Made by a program: the position numbers and the translations under genes | Notes under the pieces: model-generated | What the model saw: only the letters and a program-made list of their open reading frames with translations | Database searches by the model: none | Told to the model about the DNA's origin: nothing | Part shown: positions 54,390-61,562 of the stretch, piece after piece | Layout: each line of letters opens with the position of its first letter | Position numbering within the stretch: the stretch's first letter is position 1 | Assembly (NCBI RefSeq): GCF_002939945.1 | Contig: NZ_MDEB01000001.1 | Span: 248,001 to 312,000 of the forward strand | Direction: 5' to 3' | From: Xanthomonas arboricola pv. populi | GTDB taxonomy: Bacteria > Pseudomonadota > Gammaproteobacteria > Xanthomonadales > Xanthomonadaceae | Length of the DNA stretch: 64,000 nucleotides

Positions 54390-55618
54390 CAGAGTGCGTT
54401 TCCAAGGTTGTAGAGCGACTTCTTCATCACCGGCTCCAGCGAGTAGCGGATGGCGTCGATGTAGTGGTTATGGGCGTCAACGACGTCCGGGAGCACATCA
54501 CCCGAGAGGCGATCAACCTTGTAGCTGTAAAGCCGGAACTCGCTGAGCGTGCCGGCGCAGCGCGGGTGGATCACAACCTCTTTGTAGCTCCGGATATGGG
54601 CAATGCCGTCCTCAACGCTCCCCTTGCCCTTGGCTGCGGCAGCCACACGGGGCATGCCATGGCGATTCACGTAGCTGATCGACTCCGGGCGGGCGCTATC
54701 TGCCCTCGCGACGAACTTGTCAAAGCCATCAATGCGGTCGCCAATGAATTTCGTCGTGTGGTCCAACTCCAGCCCCACCTTGCCGGCGTCGTACTCCACA
54801 TACAGGCGCTGATCGTGCACCCAGCAACGGACCGCCGTGGTGGGGTCCAAAGCGAAGCCCCAGTCGATGCCCTGATACGGGCCGTGCCAATCTTTGCCCG
54901 GCTCAAACTCGGCCACGCGGTACTTGTCGGCGAAGATCTGCGCCTTGCTGCGCTTTTGGTAGGCGCCATCCCAGATGTGCTGGTAAGTGTCGTCGTCCAG
55001 CAGAACCAGATCGTTCTGACGCTCTTCCTCCAATTCCGGCGGGAACCATGGGTTGTCCGAGTAGTTCACCTGCGCGATGCGCGAGCGCGTCGGAGTGTTC
55101 TTCCGAAACCGCTGGTCTGTAGGGCTACCGTCCTTCTCAGGGTTCCAGGTCACCCAGATCTCGGAGCCCGGCTCGCGCACAGTGGGCACCAGCTTCTGCC
55201 ATGCCGCAGCGCTGACGTTCTCAGCCTCGTCGATCCAGGCCAGATGCACGCGCGCCTTGGACTTGATGCTGTCCAAATTGTGGCGCAGGCCCGCGAATAG
55301 GTAGCTAATGCGCTTGTCGCGCGTGCGGATGAACTTCTCGCCGATGTCGTAATGCCGATCTAGCCACGGCACCGAGCGGATCGCCTGCTTGACCTCCTCC
55401 ATCGAGGAGTCTTCCAGCGAATTCATGAACTCGCGGCCGCACAGGATGGCGCCGGTCCTCCCAGACTGAGCCAGCGCGTAGCCGCGCACAGCGGACATCA
55501 AGGCGAAGGTGCGGGTCTTAGCCGAGCCTCGCCCCCCGTGGGCGCCTCGGTAGCGCGCCTCGCCGGTGAAGACATCGATCAGCTTCGGCGGCAGCTCAAT
55601 CCGTGCTTCTACTGCCAT
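54389..55618 (-). CDS. terL: Terminase large subunit (PBSX family)
   Basis: A 409-residue DNA packaging motor. Walker A is GGRGSAKTRT near residue 28, Walker B is HLAWIDEAENVSAAAW, and the nuclease domain has YQGIDWGFALDPTTAV and PDVVDAHNHYIDAIRYSLEP. The start is MAVEARIELPPKLIDVF at 55618; a further 19 residues upstream overlap terS and are not family-like. It ends one base after the portal start. It overlaps terS by 23 nt. Confidence 0.92.
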   Translation of the reverse strand: MAVEARIELPPKLIDVFTGEARYRGAHGGRGSAKTRTFALMSAVRGYALAQSGRTGAILCGREFMNSLEDSSMEEVKQAIRSVPWLDRHYDIGEKFIRTRDKRISYLFAGLRHNLDSIKSKARVHLAWIDEAENVSAAAWQKLVPTVREPGSEIWVTWNPEKDGSPTDQRFRKNTPTRSRIAQVNYSDNPWFPPELEEERQNDLVLLDDDTYQHIWDGAYQKRSKAQIFADKYRVAEFEPGKDWHGPYQGIDWGFALDPTTAVRCWVHDQRLYVEYDAGKVGLELDHTTKFIGDRIDGFDKFVARADSARPESISYVNRHGMPRVAAAAKGKGSVEDGIAHIRSYKEVVIHPRCAGTLSEFRLYSYKVDRLSGDVLPDVVDAHNHYIDAIRYSLEPVMKKSLYNLGNAL

Positions 55619-56123
55619 TGCCAGCCACCAGAGTGATGATCGTGGGCCCAGCAAGCGGCACACCCTCAGGGCCACTGACCTCCTGCTGGATCTTGTCTCC
55701 GTACCGCTTCGGATCCCACTTGGCCAGCAGCTTCAGGCGGGTTTCTATCCGCAGCTTCGAGCGCTGGATGTGGTCGTGATCCGGAACCTCTCGGCCATCC
55801 TTGTCGGACGTGTAGTCCCGGCTTCCGTCATCGGCAATGTGCAGGCACTCCGCCGCAAGCGAGTCGAACCCTTCCTCGCGTGCGCGTGCGATGGCTGCGG
55901 ATACTCGGGTGCCTCTTGCTGTCGCAACACCTAGATCGTCTTTTTCATCCATCCAGTCTTTGACCGTCCGGTAAGCCGGCATGCCCTTATCGCGACATAT
56001 CGCTGCAAGTGGCTCCCCCTGTGACAGCCGGGATGCGATGCGCTCAATTAGGGCGTGGCTGTACTTGGACGGGCGGCCCGGCCGCTTGGCAGGCGCCTTC
56101 TTGGGTGTCTTCTTCTTGGGCAT
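55596..56123 (-). CDS. terS: Terminase small subunit
   Basis: 175 residues. A basic N-terminal tail (MPKKKTPKKAPAKRPGRPSK) leads an HTH (ALIERIASRLSQGEPLAAICRDKGMP, WMDEKDDLGVA), then an acidic/helical middle and LRIETRLKLLAKWDPKRYGDK, typical of small terminase subunits. It binds pac or cos and recruits TerL. The overlap with terL supports coupling. Confidence 0.88.
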   Translation of the reverse strand: MPKKKTPKKAPAKRPGRPSKYSHALIERIASRLSQGEPLAAICRDKGMPAYRTVKDWMDEKDDLGVATARGTRVSAAIARAREEGFDSLAAECLHIADDGSRDYTSDKDGREVPDHDHIQRSKLRIETRLKLLAKWDPKRYGDKIQQEVSGPEGVPLAGPTIITLVAGNGSRSTD

Positions 56124-56153
56124 GGGTTTGGCTCCCCGGGTGGGGCCGATGGG

Positions 56154-56324
56154 TCAGGGAAAGAAACCGCCCCACCACAGCAGGGCAATTATCAGGAAGG
56201 TGGCGACGATGCTGGACACGGCGTCGTGGTGCCCCGTCTTGGGCTCGCCGTGCCTGGCGATTTCCAGGCCAATGCCGAGCATGGCCAGCGCCAGATAGAT
56301 CAACTGAGGTGTTCCCAGACTCAT
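56154..56324 (-). CDS. Small membrane protein (56 residues)
   Basis: A gene below the usual length limit, from ATG 56324 to TGA 56154. It encodes MSLGTPQLIYLALAMLGIGL at the start and ends SIVATFLIIALLWWGGFFP, so two hydrophobic segments (about 8-22 and 38-54) with a short polar loop (EIARHGEPKTGHHD) between. It lies between Rz/Rz1 and terS. The coding pattern and position suggest a small lysis-block or membrane accessory protein; function unknown. Confidence 0.6.
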   Translation of the reverse strand: MSLGTPQLIYLALAMLGIGLEIARHGEPKTGHHDAVSSIVATFLIIALLWWGGFFP

Positions 56325-56815
56325 GGCGTCACCTCGGCTGGCTGTCGGAGGGCTTGGTATCGGTCGACGGCTTCGTCGCGCTCGGACTGGGCGAGCTCGC
56401 AGGCTCGTACAACTCGCGCCGCACTTGCCCCGCGTAGTCGGTCTTGTTCTGCAGCTTCTGCGGCAGCGGCGGCACCACCGGACAGACGGTCGGTTTCACA
56501 ACCTGCCCACAGCCGCCGAACCCGGCCAAGCTCGGAGTCACGGCCAGCAACAGCAGCCGCAATGCGCGCGTCGTAGTCAGCATCGATCTTGTCCTCTCGG
56601 GTGGTGGCCTTGTCGCCGGCTTGCTGCGCGGCTCCGGCCTGCTGGTGTTCTGTCGTCCGGGCGGCCTGCTCCCCGGCCAGGGCGCCGAGGGCGGCCCCTG
56701 CCTCCTGCTTGCTGGTGGCCCCCTCGGCACGATCACCGCGCCAGGCCCAGCCGGCACCGAACATGGCCCCCGACCACACAAGCGCGGCGATGATGGCGAT
56801 CGCCGTGCGGTTCAC
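56321..56815 (-). CDS. Rz-like inner-membrane spanin
   Basis: 164 residues from GTG 56815: VNRTAIAIIAALVWSGAMFG is an N-terminal membrane anchor, followed by a long periplasmic coiled coil (about 40-155). Rz spans the periplasm and, with lipoprotein Rz1, disrupts the outer membrane at lysis. Its GTG overlaps the upstream zinc-ribbon stop (GTGA). The Rz1 frame lies nested inside, in another reading frame. The long upstream open frame joined to it is not part of the gene. Confidence 0.8.
   Translation of the reverse strand: MNRTAIAIIAALVWSGAMFGAGWAWRGDRAEGATSKQEAGAALGALAGEQAARTTEHQQAGAAQQAGDKATTREDKIDADYDARIAAAVAGRDSELGRVRRLWAGCETDRLSGGAAAAAEAAEQDRLRGASAARVVRACELAQSERDEAVDRYQALRQPAEVTP
56329..56583 (-). 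CDS. Rz1-like outer-membrane spanin lipoprotein (nested in Rz)
   Basis: 84 residues from ATG 56583: MLTTTRALRLLLLAVTPSLA then GFGGCGQVVKPTVCPVVPPL. The lipobox cysteine is at FGGC, and the mature protein is short and proline-rich (TKPSTDTKPSDSQPR at the end). It lies wholly within the Rz gene in a different frame, as in lambda. The pair forms the spanin complex. Confidence 0.75.
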   Translation of the reverse strand: MLTTTRALRLLLLAVTPSLAGFGGCGQVVKPTVCPVVPPLPQKLQNKTDYAGQVRRELYEPASSPSPSATKPSTDTKPSDSQPR

Positions 56816-57012
56816 GGCGCTTTCTCCGATACCGCCTTGGTCACCGTCGCACCGCACAGCGGGCAGGCGATCTTGTAGTAATCGCTCTCGCGCTGGTCGG
56901 GCTGGCGAATGGCCTCGTTGGTGTTCCACTCGAACACAGTGCCGCAGGTGCGGCAGGTGCTCTCGTGCGTGTCCCCGACCGACGGGTGACGGCACTGCTT
57001 GATGATGCGCAT
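56812..57012 (-). CDS. Small zinc-ribbon protein
   Basis: 66 residues from ATG 57012: MRIIKQCRHPSVGDTHESTC, then CRTCGTVFEWN, and CPLCGATVTKAVSEKAP near the C-terminus. Two CxxC pairs form a rubredoxin/zinc-ribbon-like knuckle. It sits in the lysis block between the small membrane protein at 57015 and Rz, overlapping Rz by GTGA. Possibly DNA- or RNA-binding; function not recognised. Confidence 0.65.
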   Translation of the reverse strand: MRIIKQCRHPSVGDTHESTCRTCGTVFEWNTNEAIRQPDQRESDYYKIACPLCGATVTKAVSEKAP

Positions 57013-57014
57013 GG

Positions 57015-57146
57015 TCAGATCCTTGCGTTGGTATAGGCGATCCAGATCCAGGCCAGCGCGGCCAGCAGCAGGCCGCACAGGGTGGTAACCAGCCAGCCGG
57101 GCGGATCGCGTGGCGGCGGCAGGCCGCGGTCCCAGTTGTCGGCCAT
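57015..57146 (-). CDS. Small membrane protein of the lysis block
   Basis: 43 residues from ATG 57146: MADNWDRGLPPPRDPPGWLV then TTLCGLLLAALAWIWIAYT, one membrane segment near the C-terminus and a short proline-rich start. It lies one base after the holin-like gene stop (57148). This could be an antiholin or holin accessory, as often found paired with a class II holin; inference from position. Confidence 0.55.
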   Translation of the reverse strand: MADNWDRGLPPPRDPPGWLVTTLCGLLLAALAWIWIAYTNARI

Positions 57147-57147
57147 G

Positions 57148-57360
57148 TCAGGAGCCAGCCTCGCGCTGCGCCCGGTAGTAGTAGCCGCCGATGGCACCCA
57201 TCAGCGGGCCCAGGTTGCCCAGGAGCAGCATCAGCACGTCCTTGTTGCCCGCCGGGATCTCGGAGTTGACGAGCACCGCGATGGCCAAGCCGTAGAGCAG
57301 GAACACGATCAAGGCGATGCCGAGTCGAGCCGTGCCCATGTTTCGGGTGATGAAGGTCAT
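57148..57360 (-). CDS. Holin-like membrane protein
   Basis: 70 residues with two hydrophobic segments: LGIALIVFLLYGLAIAVLVN and VLMLLLGNLGPLMGAIGGYY, and a charged tail RAQREAGS. The topology of two helices with a short loop fits a class II holin. It lies downstream of the endolysin gene in the transcription order, whereas lambda has the holin first. It overlaps the gene at 57357 by 4 nt. Confidence 0.7.
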   Translation of the reverse strand: MTFITRNMGTARLGIALIVFLLYGLAIAVLVNSEIPAGNKDVLMLLLGNLGPLMGAIGGYYYRAQREAGS

Positions 57361-57860
57361 GGCGTGACCGCCGATGCTCCCATGACCAGGCGCATGACCA
57401 GGCGCGACACTGCGCGCTTATCGCGCTCGGTGGCATCGCTGAACATCTCCCAGCGGAACTCCTGGATCACCGAGCCGAACTCAAGCCAGTCGCCCTTGCG
57501 TGCCGCTGCCCACAAGTCGGCGCTGTCACGCACCACCGTGGCGCCGATGATGTCGGCGATGGCGATGATGTACGGCAGCGAGCCGCGCATTTCCGGGTGC
57601 ACGGCCAGCAGCTCGAAGAATCGACCGCGCAATGTCTCCTGGGCTTCCATGACGTCCTCGGTCAGCTCCAGGGTGGCGGCGCGCTCACTCTGCTCACGGG
57701 TTTCGATCGCACGGCCGTAGCCCAGACGCAGGACGTGCCGGCTGTCGCGACGTGGGCGGGTTGTCCGGCCCCAGCATTCCTGCAGCAGCAGCACGGCCTC
57801 GTTGAGCGATTCGCGCTCTGCGGTCAGCAGGGCTTCGTCGTCCAGGTCCGGCATCGTCAT
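57357..57860 (-). CDS. Hypothetical phage protein between endolysin and holin
   Basis: 167 residues from ATG 57860: MTMPDLDDEALLTAERESLN, a helical acidic protein with LRLGYGRAIETREQSERAAT and FFELLAVHPEMRGSLPYIIA. There is no membrane segment of convincing length. It overlaps the endolysin gene end (57857) and the holin start (57360). Function unknown; a regulatory role in the lysis block is possible. Confidence 0.65.
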   Translation of the reverse strand: MTMPDLDDEALLTAERESLNEAVLLLQECWGRTTRPRRDSRHVLRLGYGRAIETREQSERAATLELTEDVMEAQETLRGRFFELLAVHPEMRGSLPYIIAIADIIGATVVRDSADLWAAARKGDWLEFGSVIQEFRWEMFSDATERDKRAVSRLVMRLVMGASAVTP

Positions 57861-58372
57861 GCGCTCCCAACCTTGCCGCCGGCCTTCTTGTACGCGGCGA
57901 TGAGCTTCTCGATGGCGTGCTCGGGCTGGCCGTAGCCGGCGCCCGGCAGGCTTGCCCACAGGTTGCGCACCTTCGCCACCGCTTCCACGAAGCGACCGGC
58001 CTGGATGTCGGCGATCGCGCGCCGCTCCTTGATCAGCTGCAGCGCCCAGCGGTCCTGCGAGAGCGGGCCGAAGTCCGGCAACTTCAGCAGGTCGCGGTAG
58101 TGCGCGTAATCCTTGAGCATGAACTGGTAGCGGCCAGACGCGTTGCTGGTCAGCCCCTTCGAGTTGATCGGCTTCGACTTGCGGCCGCCGGCGAACGGAT
58201 GCCGGCTGTAGTCGGTGAAGATCTCCGGCTTGCGATCGGCGCCGGTGACGATGACGTCATACCCGTCGTTTTTCGTAGCCGGGCTGGTGGACGTGCCCTC
58301 GGAATGCGCCAGCATGTCCAGGAAAGCCACAACGTTGCGGCCACCGGCTTGTTCGGGCGTGATGACCGCCAT
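57857..58372 (-). CDS. Endolysin, lambda R-like lytic transglycosylase (GH104)
   Basis: 171 residues from ATG 58372, closely patterned on lambda R. FLDMLAHSEGT carries the catalytic Glu, followed by YDVIVTGADRKPEIFTDYSR and NASGRYQFMLKDYAHYRDLL, DRWALQLIKERRAIADI, and RNLWASLPGAGYGQPEHAI. These match the lambda R segments I recall. It cleaves peptidoglycan, forming 1,6-anhydro ends. It lacks a signal peptide, so release requires the holin. It is first gene of the lysis block on the minus strand. Confidence 0.92.
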   Translation of the reverse strand: MAVITPEQAGGRNVVAFLDMLAHSEGTSTSPATKNDGYDVIVTGADRKPEIFTDYSRHPFAGGRKSKPINSKGLTSNASGRYQFMLKDYAHYRDLLKLPDFGPLSQDRWALQLIKERRAIADIQAGRFVEAVAKVRNLWASLPGAGYGQPEHAIEKLIAAYKKAGGKVGSA

Positions 58373-58390
58373 TGCTGCCTCCAAACAGAA

Positions 58391-58412
58391 AGCCCCGCCG
58401 GCTGGCAGGGCT
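58391..58412 (-). terminator. Terminator-like hairpin before the endolysin gene
   Basis: Minus-strand AGCCCTGCC, loop AGCC, GGCGGGGCT followed by TTCTGTTT. One T-G pair interrupts the 9-bp stem. It lies just upstream of the endolysin start, so late transcription must pass it; this is the usual arrangement where a Q-type antiterminator acts. Confidence 0.5.
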
Positions 58413-58840
58413 GGAGCCGCGCGTCGGCGGCGGAAATAGGTGCCGGTTACGGTTCCGGCGCTGCATGCGCAGCCGTCTCCCGGGCGTCTCTCGACGAGCC
58501 GGAGGTGCCGCGACCAGGTACTCCCAGTCCAAGCGGCGATAGGTGCCCGCCCCGCTGCCGGCTAGGCACGAGGTTTGATCCGGTCTGGGATGCGGGCATT
58601 GAAGAACGGCGAGCACCGCCGCGGTGGTCCTGTCCCTTCAGCAGGTCCGCTGCGCCGCGCTGGTCCCGTCCAGCTGGGGCAGATCGCGGCAGTGCTCTCC
58701 GATAGGTACCGACCGCCGCCGGCGGATTGGTGGGCGGCGTCATGTCGCCGGCCCGTGCGCGATCCCGGCGCGCAGCGCCTCGCTTCTCGACGAGGACCTG
58801 GCACGCTGGCAGCGGTCGGTATTGGGGCCCCAGAAACGCG
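58413..58840. other. Gap with no supported gene (probable late-promoter region)
   Basis: Between the endolysin hairpin and the hairpin at 58842 there is no frame with convincing protein features; the open frames are low in hydrophobic structure and match no family. In lambdoid phages this interval between the antiterminator region and the lysis genes holds the late promoter and a leader RNA. No clear promoter hexamers were found. Confidence 0.45.
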
Positions 58841-58841
58841 A

Positions 58842-58864
58842 AAACCCGGCGCTTGGCCGGGTTT
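58842..58864. terminator. Perfect stem-loop, upstream of the 58965 gene
   Basis: AAACCCGGC (58842-58850), loop GCTTG, GCCGGGTTT (58856-58864). A 9-bp perfect stem, with TTTT on the minus-strand side, so it better terminates minus-strand transcription entering the lysis region. Confidence 0.55.
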
Positions 58865-58876
58865 CAGGGGGAACTT

Positions 58877-58920
58877 TTGACAGTTGCAGAATTAGGGCAT
58901 TTGCGTGTGCAACTTGTCAA
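58877..58920. promoter_or_regulatory. Imperfect inverted repeat with TTGACA on both strands
   Basis: TTGACAGTTGCA (58877-58888) and TGCAACTTGTCAA (58908-58920) are complementary except for one inserted base. Each arm begins with a perfect sigma-70 -35 hexamer pointing inward. No good -10 is seen on either side. A candidate operator or promoter region for the gene at 58965. Confidence 0.4.
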
Positions 58921-58964
58921 GCGGCAAAATCAGGAACACCTCTACTGCTGCAAGGAGATACAGC

Positions 58965-59183
58965 GTGGCAAACGGAATTACGCTCAGTGACGGCCGCATG
59001 ATCAATGCGGACTACATCGCCTTAGTGACTTCACTCGTCCGCAATGGAGCGAATTCGGGTTTTCGAATAGACCTCAGCAACTCCCAGCAGGTAGTTGTCA
59101 GCGGGGACGAGTCTGCTGTCGCCCAAGATTACGAAAAAGTCTGCCAAGCAATTGGCGTCGGCCACTCCGTCAACTACCTCTAA
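58965..59183 (+). CDS. Small plus-strand hypothetical protein
   Basis: 72 residues from GTG 58965 with a strong Shine-Dalgarno AAGGAG 8 nt before. The protein opens VANGITLSDGRMINADYIAL and ends VCQAIGVGHSVNYL, a compact alpha/beta pattern. It is alone on the plus strand among minus-strand phage genes and convergent with the gene at 59180 (4-nt overlap). Base composition is a little lower in GC than its neighbours. Function unknown. Confidence 0.65.
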   Translation: MANGITLSDGRMINADYIALVTSLVRNGANSGFRIDLSNSQQVVVSGDESAVAQDYEKVCQAIGVGHSVNYL

Positions 59184-59719
59184 GCGGCGACAGCTACGCC
59201 ACCCAGCCAATCGAGCCCTCGTTGCAACTCGCGGCGGTACTGCCATACCGAGATAGTGCCGCCGTACTGCTCCACGACCAGTCGGGCCTTTACCGCCTGG
59301 CTCGCCGCGACTGTGAACTCGGTGCGCACCACCAGCACGCGCAGTGGGAATTGCCTGGACATGGACGCCAGGGCGCGGTCGATCCAGCGCAGGTCATCGG
59401 GGATGCCGATGTCGACGGCGACCTCCGGATTGTCATGCGGCCGGTCGGCATCGTTCCGCGCGCGCACCGGATCTACGGCCCAGGCCGGGATCTCGCCGAG
59501 TGCTGTCAGCCCAGCCCGCTCTGCCATGAAGCGCCGCCGCTGGCGACCGTCGCGCTCCACCAGCTCGCAGAAGGCCTGCTCCACCGTCTTGGGCGCGTAA
59601 TCCTTGGCGTTCTCCAGCACGTGCCGGCTGCGGTCGGCGCGGCTCAGGGTGTAACGGTTTGCGTGGGCGTATCCCCACCGGCGCAGCTCAGCGAGCAGCG
59701 GATCTTCATTACGCCGCAT
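59180..59719 (-). CDS. Hypothetical phage protein (late antiterminator position)
   Basis: 179 residues from ATG 59719: MRRNEDPLLAELRRWGYAHA, ADRSRHVLENAKDYAPKTVE, LRVLVVRTEFTVAASQAVKA and a C-terminal HTH-like VVEQYGGTISVWQYRRELQR. The location just before the lysis region is where lambdoid phages carry Q-type antiterminators. Sequence alone does not prove that. It overlaps the neighbouring small gene at 59709. Confidence 0.55.
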   Translation of the reverse strand: MRRNEDPLLAELRRWGYAHANRYTLSRADRSRHVLENAKDYAPKTVEQAFCELVERDGRQRRRFMAERAGLTALGEIPAWAVDPVRARNDADRPHDNPEVAVDIGIPDDLRWIDRALASMSRQFPLRVLVVRTEFTVAASQAVKARLVVEQYGGTISVWQYRRELQRGLDWLGGVAVAA

Positions 59720-59957
59720 GGCGAAATTCCTCCAACGTTTCATCATCCAGCCGGAACTGCGGCAGCCTGCCGTCGTCCTGGCACATCCCCATCTGCCTGC
59801 TCTCATTGCCCTGGCAGTGCACGATCCCCAGCGTCCGATCGCGGCAGCTGCAGAACGCGCACAGCCCGCGCTTGCGCACTGCCGCCGCGTACCGTTTCCG
59901 GAGCAGCTTCTCGTAGTAGGCCTCGGGCCGGCTCAGGTTCGTCGGGTTGAGTGTCAT
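59709..59957 (-). CDS. Small cysteine-rich phage protein
   Basis: 82 residues from ATG 59957: MTLNPTNLSRPEAYYEKLLR, then GLCAFCSCRDRTLGIVHCQG with C-x2-C-x-C-x(9)-C spacing and a further Cys (GMCQDD), probably a zinc-binding knuckle. It overlaps the RuvC-like gene end by 4 nt and the next gene by 11 nt. Early/middle operon member; function unknown. Confidence 0.6.
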   Translation of the reverse strand: MTLNPTNLSRPEAYYEKLLRKRYAAAVRKRGLCAFCSCRDRTLGIVHCQGNESRQMGMCQDDGRLPQFRLDDETLEEFRHAA

Positions 59958-60475
59958 GCAGCCAGGGCTCCCGGCTGGTTCTTCTGCTCGTGCCACAGAG
60001 CCAGCAGCAACGCCTCGGCGCGGCCGTCGTCCTTCTTGCGCTGCAGCTGGGGCGCGGCGGACGGGAAGCGCCGGATGGCCAGCTGCCGCGATGCGTCCTT
60101 GTCCCGACCGATCAGCCCGAAATGGCGCTTCCAGCTCTGCGGCTCGGCCAGGCTGAAGGGGATGCCCATCACCTCGAGCACGGCCTTCGCCTTCGCGTAG
60201 CTCTCGCCGAAGTTCATCGACGACTGCGCGCCCGGTTTCCGGTCCCCCTTTGGCGGCATCGCGCGAACGCGCTCCACGCAGGCGGAGAAGACCGCACCCG
60301 GATGCTGGCTGCGGATCTCGCGGATGAAGACCGCGATCGCACGCGCATCGACTTCCTGCTTCTTGCCCACCGTCATTGTCGGCATGTCCAGGATCGGGCC
60401 AGCCTCGCCGTCGATCAGTGCGGCCACGGCGCCGGACATGCCGGGGTCAATTCCGAACACCACGCGCAGCGTCAT
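59954..60475 (-). CDS. RuvC-like Holliday junction resolvase
   Basis: 173 residues from ATG 60475. The RNase H fold has FGIDPGMSGAVAALI (first catalytic Asp), VFSACVERVRAMP (Glu) and RKKDDGRAEALLLALW (final Asp pair). GAQSSMNFGESYAKAKAVLE is typical of the phage RuvC-like group. It probably resolves branched DNA before packaging. It is in a chain of 4-nt overlaps with 59709 and 60472. Confidence 0.87.
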   Translation of the reverse strand: MTLRVVFGIDPGMSGAVAALIDGEAGPILDMPTMTVGKKQEVDARAIAVFIREIRSQHPGAVFSACVERVRAMPPKGDRKPGAQSSMNFGESYAKAKAVLEVMGIPFSLAEPQSWKRHFGLIGRDKDASRQLAIRRFPSAAPQLQRKKDDGRAEALLLALWHEQKNQPGALAA

Positions 60476-60693
60476 CGTGCACCTGCCTTCAGCGCATAGG
60501 TCTGCTGCGCCCGCTCGCGTGTGCTGGCGATCGCCTTCTGCTTGCCGACGGCGACGCGCCGCTCCACCTCGGCAATCGTGTCGGCGCCGTCGCGGATTGC
60601 GTCGATGCACCGCGCATAGGCCGGATAGGTGCGCGAGAACTCGGCCACACTCGCGAACACCTTGCCCTCAAATCGGATCGGGGTGGCGGTCAT
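60472..60693 (-). CDS. Small hypothetical phage protein
   Basis: 73 residues from ATG 60693: MTATPIRFEGKVFASVAEFS, then helical DGADTIAEVERRVAVGKQKA and a basic C-terminus. Pattern of a small DNA-binding-like protein; no family named. It overlaps the resolvase start by 4 nt and the upstream gene by 4 nt, so it is part of the early operon. Confidence 0.6.
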   Translation of the reverse strand: MTATPIRFEGKVFASVAEFSRTYPAYARCIDAIRDGADTIAEVERRVAVGKQKAIASTRERAQQTYALKAGAR

Positions 60694-60935
60694 GGCCGCT
60701 TCTCCAGTGCGGCCAGCAGCGCGTCGGCCTGCTTCACCGCGTCGTGCGCAATCCACTGGCTGACCTTCATGTCGTTCACGGCCGCATGCCGCGCCAAACG
60801 GTTGTAGCCGTCCTCGCTCTGGATGCTGCCGACGATCCCTTGCATCGCCGCCTTCGCGAACTCTTCGCGCTTGGTCAGACTCTCCACGCGCTGATCGCCG
60901 TTCGAGATCAGCTTCGCTGACTGCTGGATGCTCAT
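60690..60935 (-). CDS. Small hypothetical phage protein
   Basis: 81 residues: MSIQQSAKLISNGDQRVESL, KREEFAKAAMQGIVGSIQSE, and VNDMKVSQWIAHDAVKQADALLAALEK. The segment REEFAKAAMQGI recurs in small phage proteins of the early region. Helical; no known domain. It overlaps the 57-residue gene upstream (ATGA at 60932-60935). Confidence 0.6.
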   Translation of the reverse strand: MSIQQSAKLISNGDQRVESLTKREEFAKAAMQGIVGSIQSEDGYNRLARHAAVNDMKVSQWIAHDAVKQADALLAALEKRP

Positions 60936-61105
60936 GCCGCCTTCCTCCGCTCTACATCGGCTTCGTCCCAGCCCTCGCGCCAGGCCTCGCGGAGCAGTGC
61001 GCCCTCTTCGCCCATGGCGTACTTCGGTGAGTCGTCGCGCTTCTTACTGGCCTGACGCGCGCGGTGGCCGGCGAGCCGGGCGTTCTCGTATTGCTGCTGG
61101 TTCAT
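60932..61105 (-). CDS. 57-residue protein, Rmf/CrpP-like
   Basis: A gene below the usual length limit, from ATG 61105 to TGA 60932. It encodes MNQQQYENARLAGHRARQAS, then SPKYAMGEEGALLREAWREG and WDEADVERRKAA. The pattern A-x-x-x-G ... W-x-x-G-W-x-x-A resembles ribosome modulation factor and the phage/plasmid CrpP family. It overlaps the Ref-family gene (ATGC at 61102-61105) and the next gene. Resemblance is by eye only. Confidence 0.55.
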   Translation of the reverse strand: MNQQQYENARLAGHRARQASKKRDDSPKYAMGEEGALLREAWREGWDEADVERRKAA

Positions 61106-61497
61106 GCTGCCCTCGGGATGTTGAGTAGGTGGTCCTGGTAGGTCTGCCAGGCTTCAGTGCCGCGGCCGCCCAGGACGTCGAACGTCCAGACGCGGAACTC
61201 GCGGGCGTGGTGCTTGAAACTGGGCCCGAAAACCTCGCGCATGCGGTCGCGGGTCATGCCGGGCATCTGGTCGCCGTCGTGGTGCCAGGCGCCGAGTGCG
61301 ACGACCGCGTGCTGGCCGATCTGCTTCTGGCCGTGCAGGTCGCCGAGGTTGCGGTGGTGGATCTGCGTGTGGCCGCACTGGATGGCGCGCTGCAGGCCGG
61401 CTGCGATGCGCCAGCGGCACACGACGCAGCCAAGTGCGCGCGCGGCGTCCTGGTACGCCTGCTCAGGCTTGGTAGCAGCCTTGATCGCACGACGCAT
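61102..61497 (-). CDS. Ref-family recombination enhancement nuclease
   Basis: 131 residues. LGCVVCRWRIAAGLQRAIQC gives a CxxC...C knuckle, and CGHTQIHHRNLGDLHGQKQI with VALGAWHHDGDQMPGM carries the HNH-like His residues and ligands. REVFGPSFKHHAREFRVW follows. These are features of P1 Ref, a RecA-dependent nuclease. It may cut at recombination intermediates during replication. Member of the minus-strand early operon. Confidence 0.8.
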   Translation of the reverse strand: MRRAIKAATKPEQAYQDAARALGCVVCRWRIAAGLQRAIQCGHTQIHHRNLGDLHGQKQIGQHAVVALGAWHHDGDQMPGMTRDRMREVFGPSFKHHAREFRVWTFDVLGGRGTEAWQTYQDHLLNIPRAA

Positions 61498-61562
61498 CAG
61501 GAGTACTCCCTGCGCATCTCAACCTTGCGTATGCTCCCGGCCTTCAGACCGTGGAGACAGGC

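Noticed and set aside
58447-58743. 98-codon minus-strand frame in the lysis-upstream gap
   Set aside because: Pro/Arg/Ala-rich composition typical of a non-coding GC-rich frame, no clear ribosome site, no relation to known phage proteins; a real small gene cannot be excluded.
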